Notes under the pieces: model-generated | The model's input: the letters and a program-made list of their open reading frames with translations, nothing else | Told to the model about the DNA's origin: nothing | Database searches by the model: none | From: Gammaproteobacteria bacterium | GTDB taxonomy: Bacteria; Pseudomonadota; Gammaproteobacteria; Ga0077536 | Assembly (NCBI GenBank): GCA_009692265.1 | Contig: SHZM01000026.1 | Span: 1 to 44,585, forward strand | Reading direction: 5' to 3' | DNA: 44,585 bases | Position numbers and translations under genes: made by a program | In this document: positions 1 to 7,561 of the stretch, piece after piece | How the letters are laid out: each line of letters opens with the position of its first letter | Position numbering within the stretch: position 1 is the stretch's first letter

Positions 1-170
1 CAAAACTGGCTGCGCACGTCGGGATTGCGAGCTACATCCACGGCTTCTACAACCCGACTCGACGACACTCGACGCTCGGAAACTTGTCGCCGGATAGCTA
101 TGCGCGGACACTGATGGCCACGTGATACTTCAACCCGCTTCTTGGCGTCCGGCTGGTAGGGGCAGGTTCA
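1..170 (+). mobile_element. Right end of a truncated IS3-family insertion sequence
   Basis: The window opens inside an IS3-type transposase reading frame that stops at 125. About 45 bases further on, at roughly 146-170, is a sequence whose reverse complement begins TGAACCTGCCCC. Many IS3-family terminal inverted repeats begin with a TGAACC-CCCC pattern, so I infer that the element ends near 170. The left end lies outside the window, so completeness and the target-site duplication cannot be judged. Confidence 0.6.
3..125 (+). CDS. IS3-family transposase (OrfB) C-terminal fragment, cut by window edge
   Basis: Frame 3 is open from the window edge to a TGA at 123-125 and encodes 40 residues. It includes YIHGFYNPTRRHSTLG followed by LSPDSYAR. 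This is the conserved C-terminal signature of the IS3-family DDE integrase (rve domain), where a YNxxRxHSxLG..SP motif closes the catalytic core. The catalytic D, D and E residues would lie upstream, outside the window. Only the last part is visible, so it may be an intact transposase or a remnant. Confidence 0.75.
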   Translation, partial: KLAAHVGIASYIHGFYNPTRRHSTLGNLSPDSYARTLMAT

Positions 171-219
171 ATCCTCACCAAGGCCCCAACTGCGCTTTAA
201 CCCACTTAAGGATGACCTC

Positions 220-1200
220 ATGCACCCAGTAAGATTCGGCCTGTTCCTCCTAGCCGGCACCATTACACACGCGCAAGCCGCGGCGAAGCGCGCGGAAAGC
301 GACGGCTTTTATTCGGTTTCGGTGAATGATCATTTCTACTCACCGCTGGGTTCCCCTGAGTCCCCGCAGTTGGAATGTTTCACCGCGCTGACCGCGATCG
401 CGGGCGTGACAAGCAAAGTGAAATTGGTGCCGGCAGTGGCCGCCATTTCGTTTCGAACACCGCCGCTGTTGGCGAAAATTTTGTCGTGCGTGGATCTCGC
501 CAGTAACGGGCGCTTGATCGCGGGCCTGGGCGCCGGCTGGCAGCCGACTGAGTACAAAGCCCATAACTATCCATTTCCTTCGACACCAGTGCGACTCGAA
601 CAGCTCGACGAGGCGATCCAGATATTGAAAGCGATGTGGACTCAAGCCGAACCGACCTATCACGGGAAGCACTTTTACATCGAGAAGGCCTACAACAATC
701 CGCGCCCGATCCAACAACCCCATCCGCCGATCATGCTCGGAGGATCCGGCACTGGCCTGCTAAAGATCGCCGCGCGCGAAGCGACGGTGTTGAACATCAT
801 CCCGCCGACGGGAAACGGCAAGGATTTCGTCAACGATCCGGTGGCGACCCTAAAGTTCGATACAACTGTATTGAAACAGCGCATCGCGTTGTTGCACAAG
901 TTCATGCAGGAAGGGGGCCGCGATCCCGGCGAAATGGAACTCGGCGGTCTGTTATTGCTTGGCCTGTCGCGGAAAGAAAACGATCCCGCACTGCAAAACC
1001 TCGCCACTCAGCTCGGTTTTCCGGATTTCCCGACCGCACAGCGTGCACCCGTGTGCCTCCTCGGAACTCCAGAGGAAGCCAAGCGTGAGCTACACAAACG
1101 GATCAAGGAAACCGGCGTGACCTACTACATCTTCGCCGCCTCGTCGGAGGAATCCCAAGATTTATTCGTCAAGGAAGTCATGCCGGAATTCGCTGGCTAA
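220..1200 (+). CDS. LLM-class (luciferase-like) flavin/F420-dependent oxidoreductase
   Basis: The 326-residue protein has the (beta/alpha)8 luciferase-like monooxygenase fold pattern. The N-terminus VRFGLFLLAG is the first strand, followed by an ESDGFYSVSVNDHF segment, a LASNGRLIAGLGAGW block at about residues 93-107 and a NPRPIQQPHPPIMLGGSG block at about 160-175. These features are shared by F420-dependent and FMNH2-dependent members, and the cofactor cannot be decided here. The ATG at 220 follows an AAGGA at a normal distance. The gene begins about 50 bases after the inferred IS3 end and heads a co-directional set with a VOC protein, an amidohydrolase and an SDR, which points to a catabolic operon. 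Substrate unknown. Confidence 0.85.
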   Translation: MHPVRFGLFLLAGTITHAQAAAKRAESDGFYSVSVNDHFYSPLGSPESPQLECFTALTAIAGVTSKVKLVPAVAAISFRTPPLLAKILSCVDLASNGRLIAGLGAGWQPTEYKAHNYPFPSTPVRLEQLDEAIQILKAMWTQAEPTYHGKHFYIEKAYNNPRPIQQPHPPIMLGGSGTGLLKIAAREATVLNIIPPTGNGKDFVNDPVATLKFDTTVLKQRIALLHKFMQEGGRDPGEMELGGLLLLGLSRKENDPALQNLATQLGFPDFPTAQRAPVCLLGTPEEAKRELHKRIKETGVTYYIFAASSEESQDLFVKEVMPEFAG

Positions 1201-1258
1201 AGACAGCGGCTCCGTTGCGGGATATGCTTTGTGCAAGGCAACTCATCGGAGAATCGGT

Positions 1259-1948
1259 ATGGCTCAATTAAACGGCGTCCACCACATCGCGTTCATGACC
1301 GCGGATGTGAAATCGCAGATCGCTTTTTTCTCTGACGTCCTTGGTATGAAGCTCACGGCGTTGTACTGGATGCACAACGTCGAAGGGTATTTTCATGCGT
1401 TCATGGAATTGAATCCGAGCTGTTCCGTCGCATTCGTGTTCGCGCCAACGGTGAAAGACATTCCCACTCAGTTCGGGATCTCGCACGCCGGCAACCCGGT
1501 CAAGCCCTGCGCCCCCGGGGTGATGCAACATCTCGCCTTCAACGTCGACACAGAGGACGAACTCCACGCAATGCGTGACCGGATCCGCGCCAAGGGCGTG
1601 CGGGTGCTCGGCCCCCTTGATCACGGTTTCTGCAAATCGATCTACTTCGGCGGCCCCGAGAATCTGGTGCTCGAAGTTTCGACCTCGCGCGCCGCGATCA
1701 ATGCGGAGGCATGGATCGATCCCGAAGTAGCCAAACTCAACGGGATCTCGCCCGAGGAGCTCGCACGGTATAAGAATCCAGCACCGTATCAGTCCGAAAC
1801 CCCTGTACCGCAACCTGCTCCGGGCGGCGGGCCGGAGTATTCTGAGATGGATCCTGCCTTCGCGGGTGCCTTCAATTTGCCGGACGAGGTCGTGACCCGC
1901 GAACTCAGTGAGTCGACGCCGCCAGTGCAGGTCGCGAACGCGGCGTAA
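1259..1948 (+). CDS. VOC-family (glyoxalase/dioxygenase superfamily) protein with C-terminal extension
   Basis: A 229-residue protein. Residues 1-150 form one vicinal-oxygen-chelate unit: NGVHHIAFMTADV, then a QHLAFNVDTEDEL second half, then LVLEVSTS. The HH, QH and E positions match the usual metal ligands of the fold. The remaining roughly 80 residues are a Pro/Glu-rich tail unlike the VOC core. An in-frame GTG-class start at 1229 exists, but the ATG at 1259 is preceded by a GGAGA and starts the fold directly, so I use 1259. It lies 58 bases after the LLM gene and 36 bases before the amidohydrolase. VOC members include isomerases, epimerases and extradiol dioxygenases; the reaction is not known. 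Confidence 0.8.
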   Translation: MAQLNGVHHIAFMTADVKSQIAFFSDVLGMKLTALYWMHNVEGYFHAFMELNPSCSVAFVFAPTVKDIPTQFGISHAGNPVKPCAPGVMQHLAFNVDTEDELHAMRDRIRAKGVRVLGPLDHGFCKSIYFGGPENLVLEVSTSRAAINAEAWIDPEVAKLNGISPEELARYKNPAPYQSETPVPQPAPGGGPEYSEMDPAFAGAFNLPDEVVTRELSESTPPVQVANAA

Positions 1949-1984
1949 CTCACGCCAAATAAACTTCCATGGGAGAGCGCAAGG

Positions 1985-3142
1985 TTGGATAAATACCCAG
2001 TCGATACTCGCGGCGCGATTGATGCAGACGGTCATATTCTTGAACCGCCCGATCTGTGGGAGAAATATCTTGAGCCAACCTATCGCGATCGCGCGATCCG
2101 GTTACGCACCAACGCTGATGGCCTTGAATACTTCGAATACAACGGTAAGCCTTCGACGTTGATGCCGCCGGGCTTCGCCGGAACTTTGGGTGGCATGGGC
2201 GCGGCGGACATCCTACCGTCGCCTGAACGCTCGTACGTGAAATCGGCGCCTTTCGGATCAATGGATCCAACGGAGCGTGTGCAGCGTTTAGATAAAGAAG
2301 GACTCGCGAAAGCGGTGCTCTATCCGACCCTCGGGATCTTATGGGAACCCGAAGTGCGGGAGCCCGAAATCGCCGCAGCCTACACCCGGGCGTACAACCG
2401 TTGGATCATGGATTTCTGCTCAGATTCCAAAGGGCGACTGGTACCGATTGCACACATCTCGCTGTCTGATCCAGAGCTCGCCGCCAAAGAAACCGAGCGC
2501 GCCCTGGGCGCGGGAGCCAAAGGAATTTTTTTCCATCCGTTTACGTGGACAAAAAAATCCCCCGGCCACCCTGACTACGCGCGGATGTGGGCGATCGCCC
2601 AAGAACATGGCGCACCCGTGGCGTTGCATCCGACCGTCGATCCACCCTCGCTCGATGTGCATCGGCGTTTCGAAGAGCTCGCACAAAAAGAGACCTTTGA
2701 ATTCACCTGGTATTTCGATGTGCTCGTTGCACAGGGCATGCAGCAGGCGTTCACTTCGTTGTTTCACTACAAAATCTTTGAGCGTTTTCCAACGGTCAAA
2801 GTCGCGGTTCTGGAATCGCAGGCGGGTTGGATCGGGCAGCTCATCGACCGGATGGACGCCGTCTCGCAAGGCCCATTGATGCCAAAAGCTGGGCTGAAGG
2901 AATTACCGAGCACGTATTTCAAACGGCAGTGTTACGTCTCGATCGATCCCGATGAACGTGCGGTGGCTGGAATCATCCCGTATATCGGGGATGACCGATT
3001 CTTTTGGGCATCGGATTTCCCTCATCCAGACCATACCGCGGAATACATGCATGAATTGACCGAAATGCTCGCGCCGTTGCCGCCAAGTTCACAACGGAAA
3101 ATTTTAAGCGAAAACGTAACGGCGGCATTCGGGCTTCACTAG
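1985..3142 (+). CDS. Amidohydrolase-family (ACMSD-like) metal-dependent hydrolase
   Basis: The 385-residue protein opens with AIDADGHILEPPDLW, the D-x-H-type metal motif at the start of the amidohydrolase-2/ACMSD TIM barrel. It ends with a FFWASDFPHPDHT block, which carries the catalytic Asp of this family. The HP-T-DPPS segment near residue 215 fits a metal-binding His. Family members decarboxylate or hydrolyse ring-cleavage products such as aminocarboxymuconate semialdehyde. The start is a TTG at 1985, supported by GGAGAG at 1971-1976, eight bases upstream. The gene is 16 bases from the SDR downstream. A homologue lies at 37839-38978 in the second catabolic region. Substrate unknown. Confidence 0.85.
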   Translation: MDKYPVDTRGAIDADGHILEPPDLWEKYLEPTYRDRAIRLRTNADGLEYFEYNGKPSTLMPPGFAGTLGGMGAADILPSPERSYVKSAPFGSMDPTERVQRLDKEGLAKAVLYPTLGILWEPEVREPEIAAAYTRAYNRWIMDFCSDSKGRLVPIAHISLSDPELAAKETERALGAGAKGIFFHPFTWTKKSPGHPDYARMWAIAQEHGAPVALHPTVDPPSLDVHRRFEELAQKETFEFTWYFDVLVAQGMQQAFTSLFHYKIFERFPTVKVAVLESQAGWIGQLIDRMDAVSQGPLMPKAGLKELPSTYFKRQCYVSIDPDERAVAGIIPYIGDDRFFWASDFPHPDHTAEYMHELTEMLAPLPPSSQRKILSENVTAAFGLH

Positions 3143-3158
3143 TTTTAGGAACGTCGAC

Positions 3159-3836
3159 ATGAGTCTGGCAGGCAAGCGAATAGTGGTCACAGGGGCTAAC
3201 GGCACGTTGGGTCGCGCGGTCGTGATTCGCGCGATCGAGCTTGGAGCTGAAGTGATTGGGATTGATCTCGCGTTCAACGGCACCCCAGCGTTAGCGAGGG
3301 AGCAACGCCAGACCTTGGATTTGACTGACAAGGTGGCCACTGAACAATGTTTTGAAAACCTAGGCGGTTTCGACGTCCTGTTCAATGTCGCTGGTGGTTT
3401 CGCCATGGGTGGTAGCGCCTATGAAGTAGCCTCTCCTGAATGGGATGCAATGTTCAAGATCAATGTCGCGACTACTCAGAATGCCATGCACGCGGCGGTG
3501 CCGATATTCCTTAAACAGAACCGTGGCAGCATCGTGAACATCGGAGCGATGTCCGCGCGCGAAGGTCAAGCCAATATGAGTGCCTACTGTGCCGCGAAGA
3601 GCGTAGTGATGCGCCTGACTGAAAGTTTGGCTAAGGAGTTGCGCACGCAAGGGGTCAACGTCAACGCGGTGCTGCCGAGTATTATCGATACACCTCGCAA
3701 TCGCCAAGATATGCCCGACGCCGACCACGCAAAATGGGTTAAGCCGCGGGATCTGGCCAATGTGGTCTGCTTTTTGGGATCCGATTCCGCCGCCGCGATT
3801 CACGGCGCATTGGTGCCGGTGGTTGGCTTGTCTTAG
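3159..3836 (+). CDS. Short-chain dehydrogenase/reductase (SDR)
   Basis: The 225-residue protein is a classical SDR. The nucleotide-binding TGANGTLG motif lies at residues 11-18, NVAGG near 76-80, the catalytic Ser in NIGAMSAREG near 132, and the YCAAK catalytic Tyr-Lys pair at about 146-150. It is slightly shorter than the usual 240-260 residues, and its C-terminus (GALVPVVGLS) ends just after the substrate loop. It should be an NAD(P)-dependent alcohol/ketone oxidoreductase in the cytoplasm. It is the last gene of the 220-3836 run and ends 10 bases from the convergent lipoprotein gene, so the operon stops here. Confidence 0.88.
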   Translation: MSLAGKRIVVTGANGTLGRAVVIRAIELGAEVIGIDLAFNGTPALAREQRQTLDLTDKVATEQCFENLGGFDVLFNVAGGFAMGGSAYEVASPEWDAMFKINVATTQNAMHAAVPIFLKQNRGSIVNIGAMSAREGQANMSAYCAAKSVVMRLTESLAKELRTQGVNVNAVLPSIIDTPRNRQDMPDADHAKWVKPRDLANVVCFLGSDSAAAIHGALVPVVGLS

Positions 3837-3846
3837 CCAGGCGCAG

Positions 3847-4569
3847 TCAGAATTGCATCCAGTGTTGGATCGACAGCGGCCTGTAACCGTAGATCCCGTT
3901 GAGGTGATGCAGAAACGCGTGCTGTCCTTGCAGACCCCACAGCTTCGTGATTTGCGCGTCGACCGATCTATAAGCGTCGATCAACTCAGTAGAGTTGGCT
4001 TCAATCCCTAGCGCGAGTTCCTGAACCATCGCGAGCCAGCTCGCGCTCACGCCCATGATGAAATAGGGCCACGCGCGTTGCAGCACCGGGTCCCACTGCT
4101 GATCAATGGTCGCTGCAATTCCATTAGCCTGCCCGGCACGCTGGCAGTCATGTCGAATCTCACGCAGGTGTCCGCTCGCTTTCAGGCTCTCTACCGCTGG
4201 CGAAACCTCTATGGCTTGTTGGATGGCGGCGTAGACCATCGGCTGGGTGAATACGAGTAGGCTGAATTGATGGCCGGCAGCATCCGCTGCCGCGCGGCGG
4301 TGAAATCGCCATAGTGTGATATCGCGGGCATGAGTCTGCAGAATCGGCGCCACGATCCGATCCGCGATGACGAGGTCAGTCGCCCACACCGGTTCGCCTT
4401 GTTTATCGAATGGCATGCGAAAGCAGCTCGAATACCACCGCCGGTCGGGCGCTTCCACCGGCATCGCGACGCCCGCGGAAATCGTAGTGGCAGACCGCGG
4501 GGGGCTAGTCGCGCATCCGCTCAATAGAATAATGACCGTTAGGCCTAATCCGATGCGTGTTTCTATCAT
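3847..4569 (-). CDS. Putative lipoprotein of unknown function
   Basis: A 240-residue protein with a lipoprotein signal peptide: a positively charged start, a short hydrophobic stretch and an LSGC lipobox near residues 16-19, so it is probably exported and lipidated. The mature part has no domain I recognise. Its visible features are WYSSCFRMPFD near residue 45, an Ala/Gln-rich helical middle, and Trp/Tyr/His-rich C-terminal helices ending PLSIQHWMQF. It lies 63 bases downstream of phoR on the same strand and could be transcribed with phoB-phoR, but the gap allows its own promoter. I cannot assign a function. Confidence 0.7.
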   Translation of the reverse strand: MIETRIGLGLTVIILLSGCATSPPRSATTISAGVAMPVEAPDRRWYSSCFRMPFDKQGEPVWATDLVIADRIVAPILQTHARDITLWRFHRRAAADAAGHQFSLLVFTQPMVYAAIQQAIEVSPAVESLKASGHLREIRHDCQRAGQANGIAATIDQQWDPVLQRAWPYFIMGVSASWLAMVQELALGIEANSTELIDAYRSVDAQITKLWGLQGQHAFLHHLNGIYGYRPLSIQHWMQF

Positions 4570-4632
4570 GATCGAATTTGCACTTCCGGAATCGGCGTCG
4601 CTTCTGGCGGGGAGTGGCGCGAGGCCACGGCG

Positions 4633-5946
4633 TTACGCGGGTTGCGACAAGGCAAGTACGGCTTGAGGTGCGATGGCCGTGAGCGGGAAGTCGCATCGGA
4701 AGGTGCTGCCTTCTCCGAGTTCGCTTTTAATCGTCAAGGTCGCACCGTGCCGAACCAGCACGTGTTTGACGATCGCGAGCCCCAAACCGGTCCCACCCTG
4801 GCCACGTGAGCGCGAGGAATCGACGCGATAGAACCGTTCTGTAATCCGTTCTAGGTCTTCGTTGTCGATGCCTATGCCGTTGTCCTGCACTTCAAGGTGC
4901 GCACCTTCATCATTTTGATACCAGCGCAATTGAATTACGCCGCGTGCCGAGGTGTAGTTCACCGCATTAAAAACGAGATTCGAAATCGCGCTCGTTAGTT
5001 CGAACCGAGAACCCAGGATCTCCAATTGCGGATCGACTTCTAGCGAAAAGAAGTGTTCTCGATTCGCACTGATGTCGCGCGCCATTTTTAGCACTTCACC
5101 GAGTATTTCGCTGACCAATACAGGCTCAGGGTCGTCGACGTGGTCTTCCTGTTCCAAGCGCGACAGCAGTAACAACTCTTCTACTAAAGTCTGCATGCGA
5201 TTGGCGTGTGCATTCAATTGGTCTAGGGCTGGCTGCCAGGCCACTGGCGCCTGTTCGCGCTGATCAACGAGCGTTTCTAGATACCCCCGAAACACCGTGA
5301 TCGGTGTTCGTAGCTCGTGGGAAACATTCGCGACGAAATCACTTCGGATCTGATTGGCGCGGTGGAGATCGGTGATGTCGCGCGCGACAAAGAGAAATTG
5401 ATTTTTGCCGTAGGGCGCGAGGAGCACGCTTAAGAAACGGTTTGCGTCGGTCGGTGACGGAATTTCGATGGCGGACGCGTGCACGTGCTCGGTGATGAAA
5501 TCGCGCACCTTTGGCAACCGGATCAAATTTGTAATTCGCTGCCCTAAGTCCTCGGGCCAGCGCACCCCCAGATGCCGGGCTGCGGCTTCGTTCGCCCAGC
5601 GCACCGCACCGTCTTCGCTAAGTACCACCGTAGCGTCCGGTAGCGCACGGGTGGCTTGCTGGAATTGCTGGAGATAGCTCGCAAGCTTTTTCTTGCGCTT
5701 TTTATGGCGCTCACGCAGGTAATCGATCTCGAGCGCGATATCCTCGAGCACCCCGGGTGGCTCCGGTACGGTGTGATCCTGGGTGTTGCGAAGGAAGGCG
5801 AGCAGGGCACCGAGATTACGATGGAGCCAGGCGATATAGAGCAGCGCGGCCACTAAAAGCGCCGCGAAATAATGGCCACTCACGCCGCCAATGACGAGGG
5901 CCATGAATAGGATCCCAATTAACCGCCAGAGGTCTCGGCTCAACAC
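4633..5946 (-). CDS. phoR: Phosphate regulon sensor histidine kinase PhoR
   Basis: The 437-residue protein has two N-terminal membrane segments between residues 8 and 42, as in the DUF3329 region of PhoR, then a PAS domain at about 95-185. The HisKA phosphoacceptor helix VSHELRTPITVF follows, with the His near residue 211. The ATPase domain has the N box (LVFNAVNY, near 325), G1 (DNGIGI) and G2 (GQGGTGLGLAIVKH). It would autophosphorylate in response to phosphate status and transfer to PhoB, encoded just upstream. The start is probably the GTG at 5946, with no strong ribosome-binding site. The 111-base gap to phoB is longer than usual for this pair. Confidence 0.93.
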   Translation of the reverse strand: MLSRDLWRLIGILFMALVIGGVSGHYFAALLVAALLYIAWLHRNLGALLAFLRNTQDHTVPEPPGVLEDIALEIDYLRERHKKRKKKLASYLQQFQQATRALPDATVVLSEDGAVRWANEAAARHLGVRWPEDLGQRITNLIRLPKVRDFITEHVHASAIEIPSPTDANRFLSVLLAPYGKNQFLFVARDITDLHRANQIRSDFVANVSHELRTPITVFRGYLETLVDQREQAPVAWQPALDQLNAHANRMQTLVEELLLLSRLEQEDHVDDPEPVLVSEILGEVLKMARDISANREHFFSLEVDPQLEILGSRFELTSAISNLVFNAVNYTSARGVIQLRWYQNDEGAHLEVQDNGIGIDNEDLERITERFYRVDSSRSRGQGGTGLGLAIVKHVLVRHGATLTIKSELGEGSTFRCDFPLTAIAPQAVLALSQPA

Positions 5947-6057
5947 GGCGAAGCCCGCTGCGTAGCTTCTAGCGATGTATTTTCAACCGGGCGGTTCATT
6001 GCGTGGGATTATCGCGCGAAATCAGGAATCGAGCACGCGCTCGCGAGCAGGGGCAGG

Positions 6058-6750
6058 TTAGTCTTTCTGTTCGGAAAACCGATAGCCCACACTGCGAACG
6101 GTTTGAATCATCCAGTCGCAGCCATAGGGCTCCAGCAACTTGCGCAAGCGTCGGATGTGCACATCGACCGTGCGTTCTTCGATGTAGGCTTCGTTACCCC
6201 AGACTTCGTCTAAAAGTTGGCTGCGCTTATACACGCGCTCGGTGTGGGTGATAAAAAACTGCAGTAAGCGAAATTCGGTCGGGCTGAAATCGACTATTTT
6301 TTCTTGGACCATTGCACGATGGGTGCGCAGATCGAGCTGGATCGGCCCGGCGACAAGCAGATCAGCATCTTCGTCCACTTTCGAGCGGCGCAATATCGCA
6401 CGCACCCGCGCGAGCAATTCGCGGGTCGAAAAGGGTTTCGTGATGTAGTCATCAGCCCCGCTGTCGAGGCCCTTAATCTTGTCAACTTCCTCGCCCTTGG
6501 CGGTGAGCATGATGATTGGAATCCCTTCCATTTTTGGATTCCGTTTGAGGCGACGCGCGAAATCAACTCCGCTTATTCCTGGCAGCATCCAATCGAGCAG
6601 AATCAAATCCGGTCGCACGTCCCCTATGCAGGTCTGGGCTTCATCAATGTTGCTTGCTTCAACGCAGCGATACCCATTGCCGGCCAGCGCGAATCCGAGC
6701 ATCTGCCGAATCGCCACTTCGTCGTCCACGATCAGAATGTGTTGGCTCAT
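6058..6750 (-). CDS. phoB: Phosphate regulon response regulator PhoB
   Basis: An OmpR-family response regulator of 230 residues. The receiver domain begins HILIVDDEVA, has the phosphorylatable Asp in LILLDWMLPG near residue 54, and carries the conserved Lys in ITKPFSTREL. The winged-helix DNA-binding domain begins near 130 and includes SPTEFRLLQFF and VDVHIRRLRKLLEP. I take the ATG at 6750, which gives the standard MSQHILIVDDE start; a TTG nine bases upstream is also in frame. It directly precedes phoR, so the two form the phosphate-sensing pair. I found no convincing Pho box upstream. Confidence 0.94.
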   Translation of the reverse strand: MSQHILIVDDEVAIRQMLGFALAGNGYRCVEASNIDEAQTCIGDVRPDLILLDWMLPGISGVDFARRLKRNPKMEGIPIIMLTAKGEEVDKIKGLDSGADDYITKPFSTRELLARVRAILRRSKVDEDADLLVAGPIQLDLRTHRAMVQEKIVDFSPTEFRLLQFFITHTERVYKRSQLLDEVWGNEAYIEERTVDVHIRRLRKLLEPYGCDWMIQTVRSVGYRFSEQKD

Positions 6751-6894
6751 CGTTATCAATTTCCCACTAGATCTTGAGTATCATCATGTCGGCCATTCCA
6801 CTAGACAAATGTGACATGCAGATGAAAAGGCTGCTTCTAGGTCTCGCGCTTTTTCCCCGCCACGTTCTCGGGATATCGTCCTTATTTCCTCTCA

Positions 6895-6919
6895 GCCAAA
6901 CACTTAAACCGCGTTTGGC
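6895..6919. repeat. 7-bp inverted repeat upstream of the ComEA-like gene
   Basis: GCCAAAC at 6895-6901 is matched by GTTTGGC at 6913-6919 across an 11-base loop. It sits in the divergent 6751-7003 interval between phoB and the ComEA-like gene. It could be an operator or chance. No T-run follows, so it is not a simple terminator. Confidence 0.3.
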
Positions 6920-7003
6920 GGCTCGAAACGCTTCACAGTATTCTGCGCTCGTCCCTCGCAGGATTGCGAGAAGCGACTCAAGGAAGGACTTAATTCAACA
7001 AGG

Positions 7004-7294
7004 ATGGAGAAACCAACATGTCCAAATTACGAAAATACGTGGGCCTTATTGCTCGGGGGCGCGCTACAACTGGCGCATGCCGAGTCGACAATCGACATCA
7101 ATTCGGCCGATGCGGCGACCCTTGCGGAAGTAATGGTGGGGATTGGACCCGCCAAAGCGGCTGCCATTGTGGAATACCGCGCTGAGAATGGCCCTTTCTC
7201 AGTGGTCGATGATCTCGGACTCGTCAAAGGGATCGGGACCGCCACTATCGAAAAGAACCGGGAACGCCTGACTGCCGCAAAAGCGGCTCCTTAA
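7004..7294 (+). CDS. ComEA-like helix-hairpin-helix DNA-binding protein, 5' end apparently frameshifted
   Basis: The 96-residue frame contains a tandem helix-hairpin-helix unit (VMVGIGPAKAAAIVEYR, then LVKGIGTATIEKNRERL), as in the C-terminal domain of ComEA and small periplasmic ComEA-like proteins that bind double-stranded DNA. It is preceded by IDINSADAATL, the usual INTA-type lead-in. The frame's own ATG at 7004 directly abuts its AAGG, and its N-terminus MEKPTCPNYENT is a poor signal peptide. A different ATG at 7018 has a well-spaced GGAG and starts MSKLRKYVGL. Dropping one base near 7037-7046 would join it to LLGGALQLAHA as a normal signal peptide. So the true start is probably 7018 with a frameshift. 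A terminator follows. Confidence 0.75.
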   Translation: MEKPTCPNYENTWALLLGGALQLAHAESTIDINSADAATLAEVMVGIGPAKAAAIVEYRAENGPFSVVDDLGLVKGIGTATIEKNRERLTAAKAAP

Positions 7295-7325
7295 ACCTCG
7301 AACCCTCCTAGCGCGTTGTAGCGCT

Positions 7326-7364
7326 AACGCCGGCCCGGGTCTTTTCCGGTTCGGCGTTTTTTTT
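7326..7364 (+). terminator. Rho-independent terminator of the ComEA-like gene
   Basis: AACGCCG at 7326-7332 pairs with CGGCGTT at 7352-7358. An inner CCGG/CCGG pairing lies between them and eight T residues close the element. It lies 32 bases after the stop codon at 7294 and separates this gene from leuS. Confidence 0.9.
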
Positions 7365-7561
7365 GCGGGACAGAATGGGCGAGGCTGGGTTATCCTCGCG
7401 GCCCGTTTAATTCGCTGTTCTGCAATGAAAATTCCTGATTCCCTTCGCAACTCATGCGACCGCGTTAATTTCCGCCCTCGTGGAAATGTGGCCCAAGTTA
7501 GCGCCACGAATGCGCGGCCAGGGGCAGGAAAATTCGAGATGACTCGGTAGGCTTACCGACA

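Noticed and set aside
6750..6835. Possible Pho box upstream of phoB (TGTCACATTTGTC on the minus strand)
   Set aside because: The two TGTC units are nine bases apart, not the eleven expected of a Pho box, and only one pair is present.
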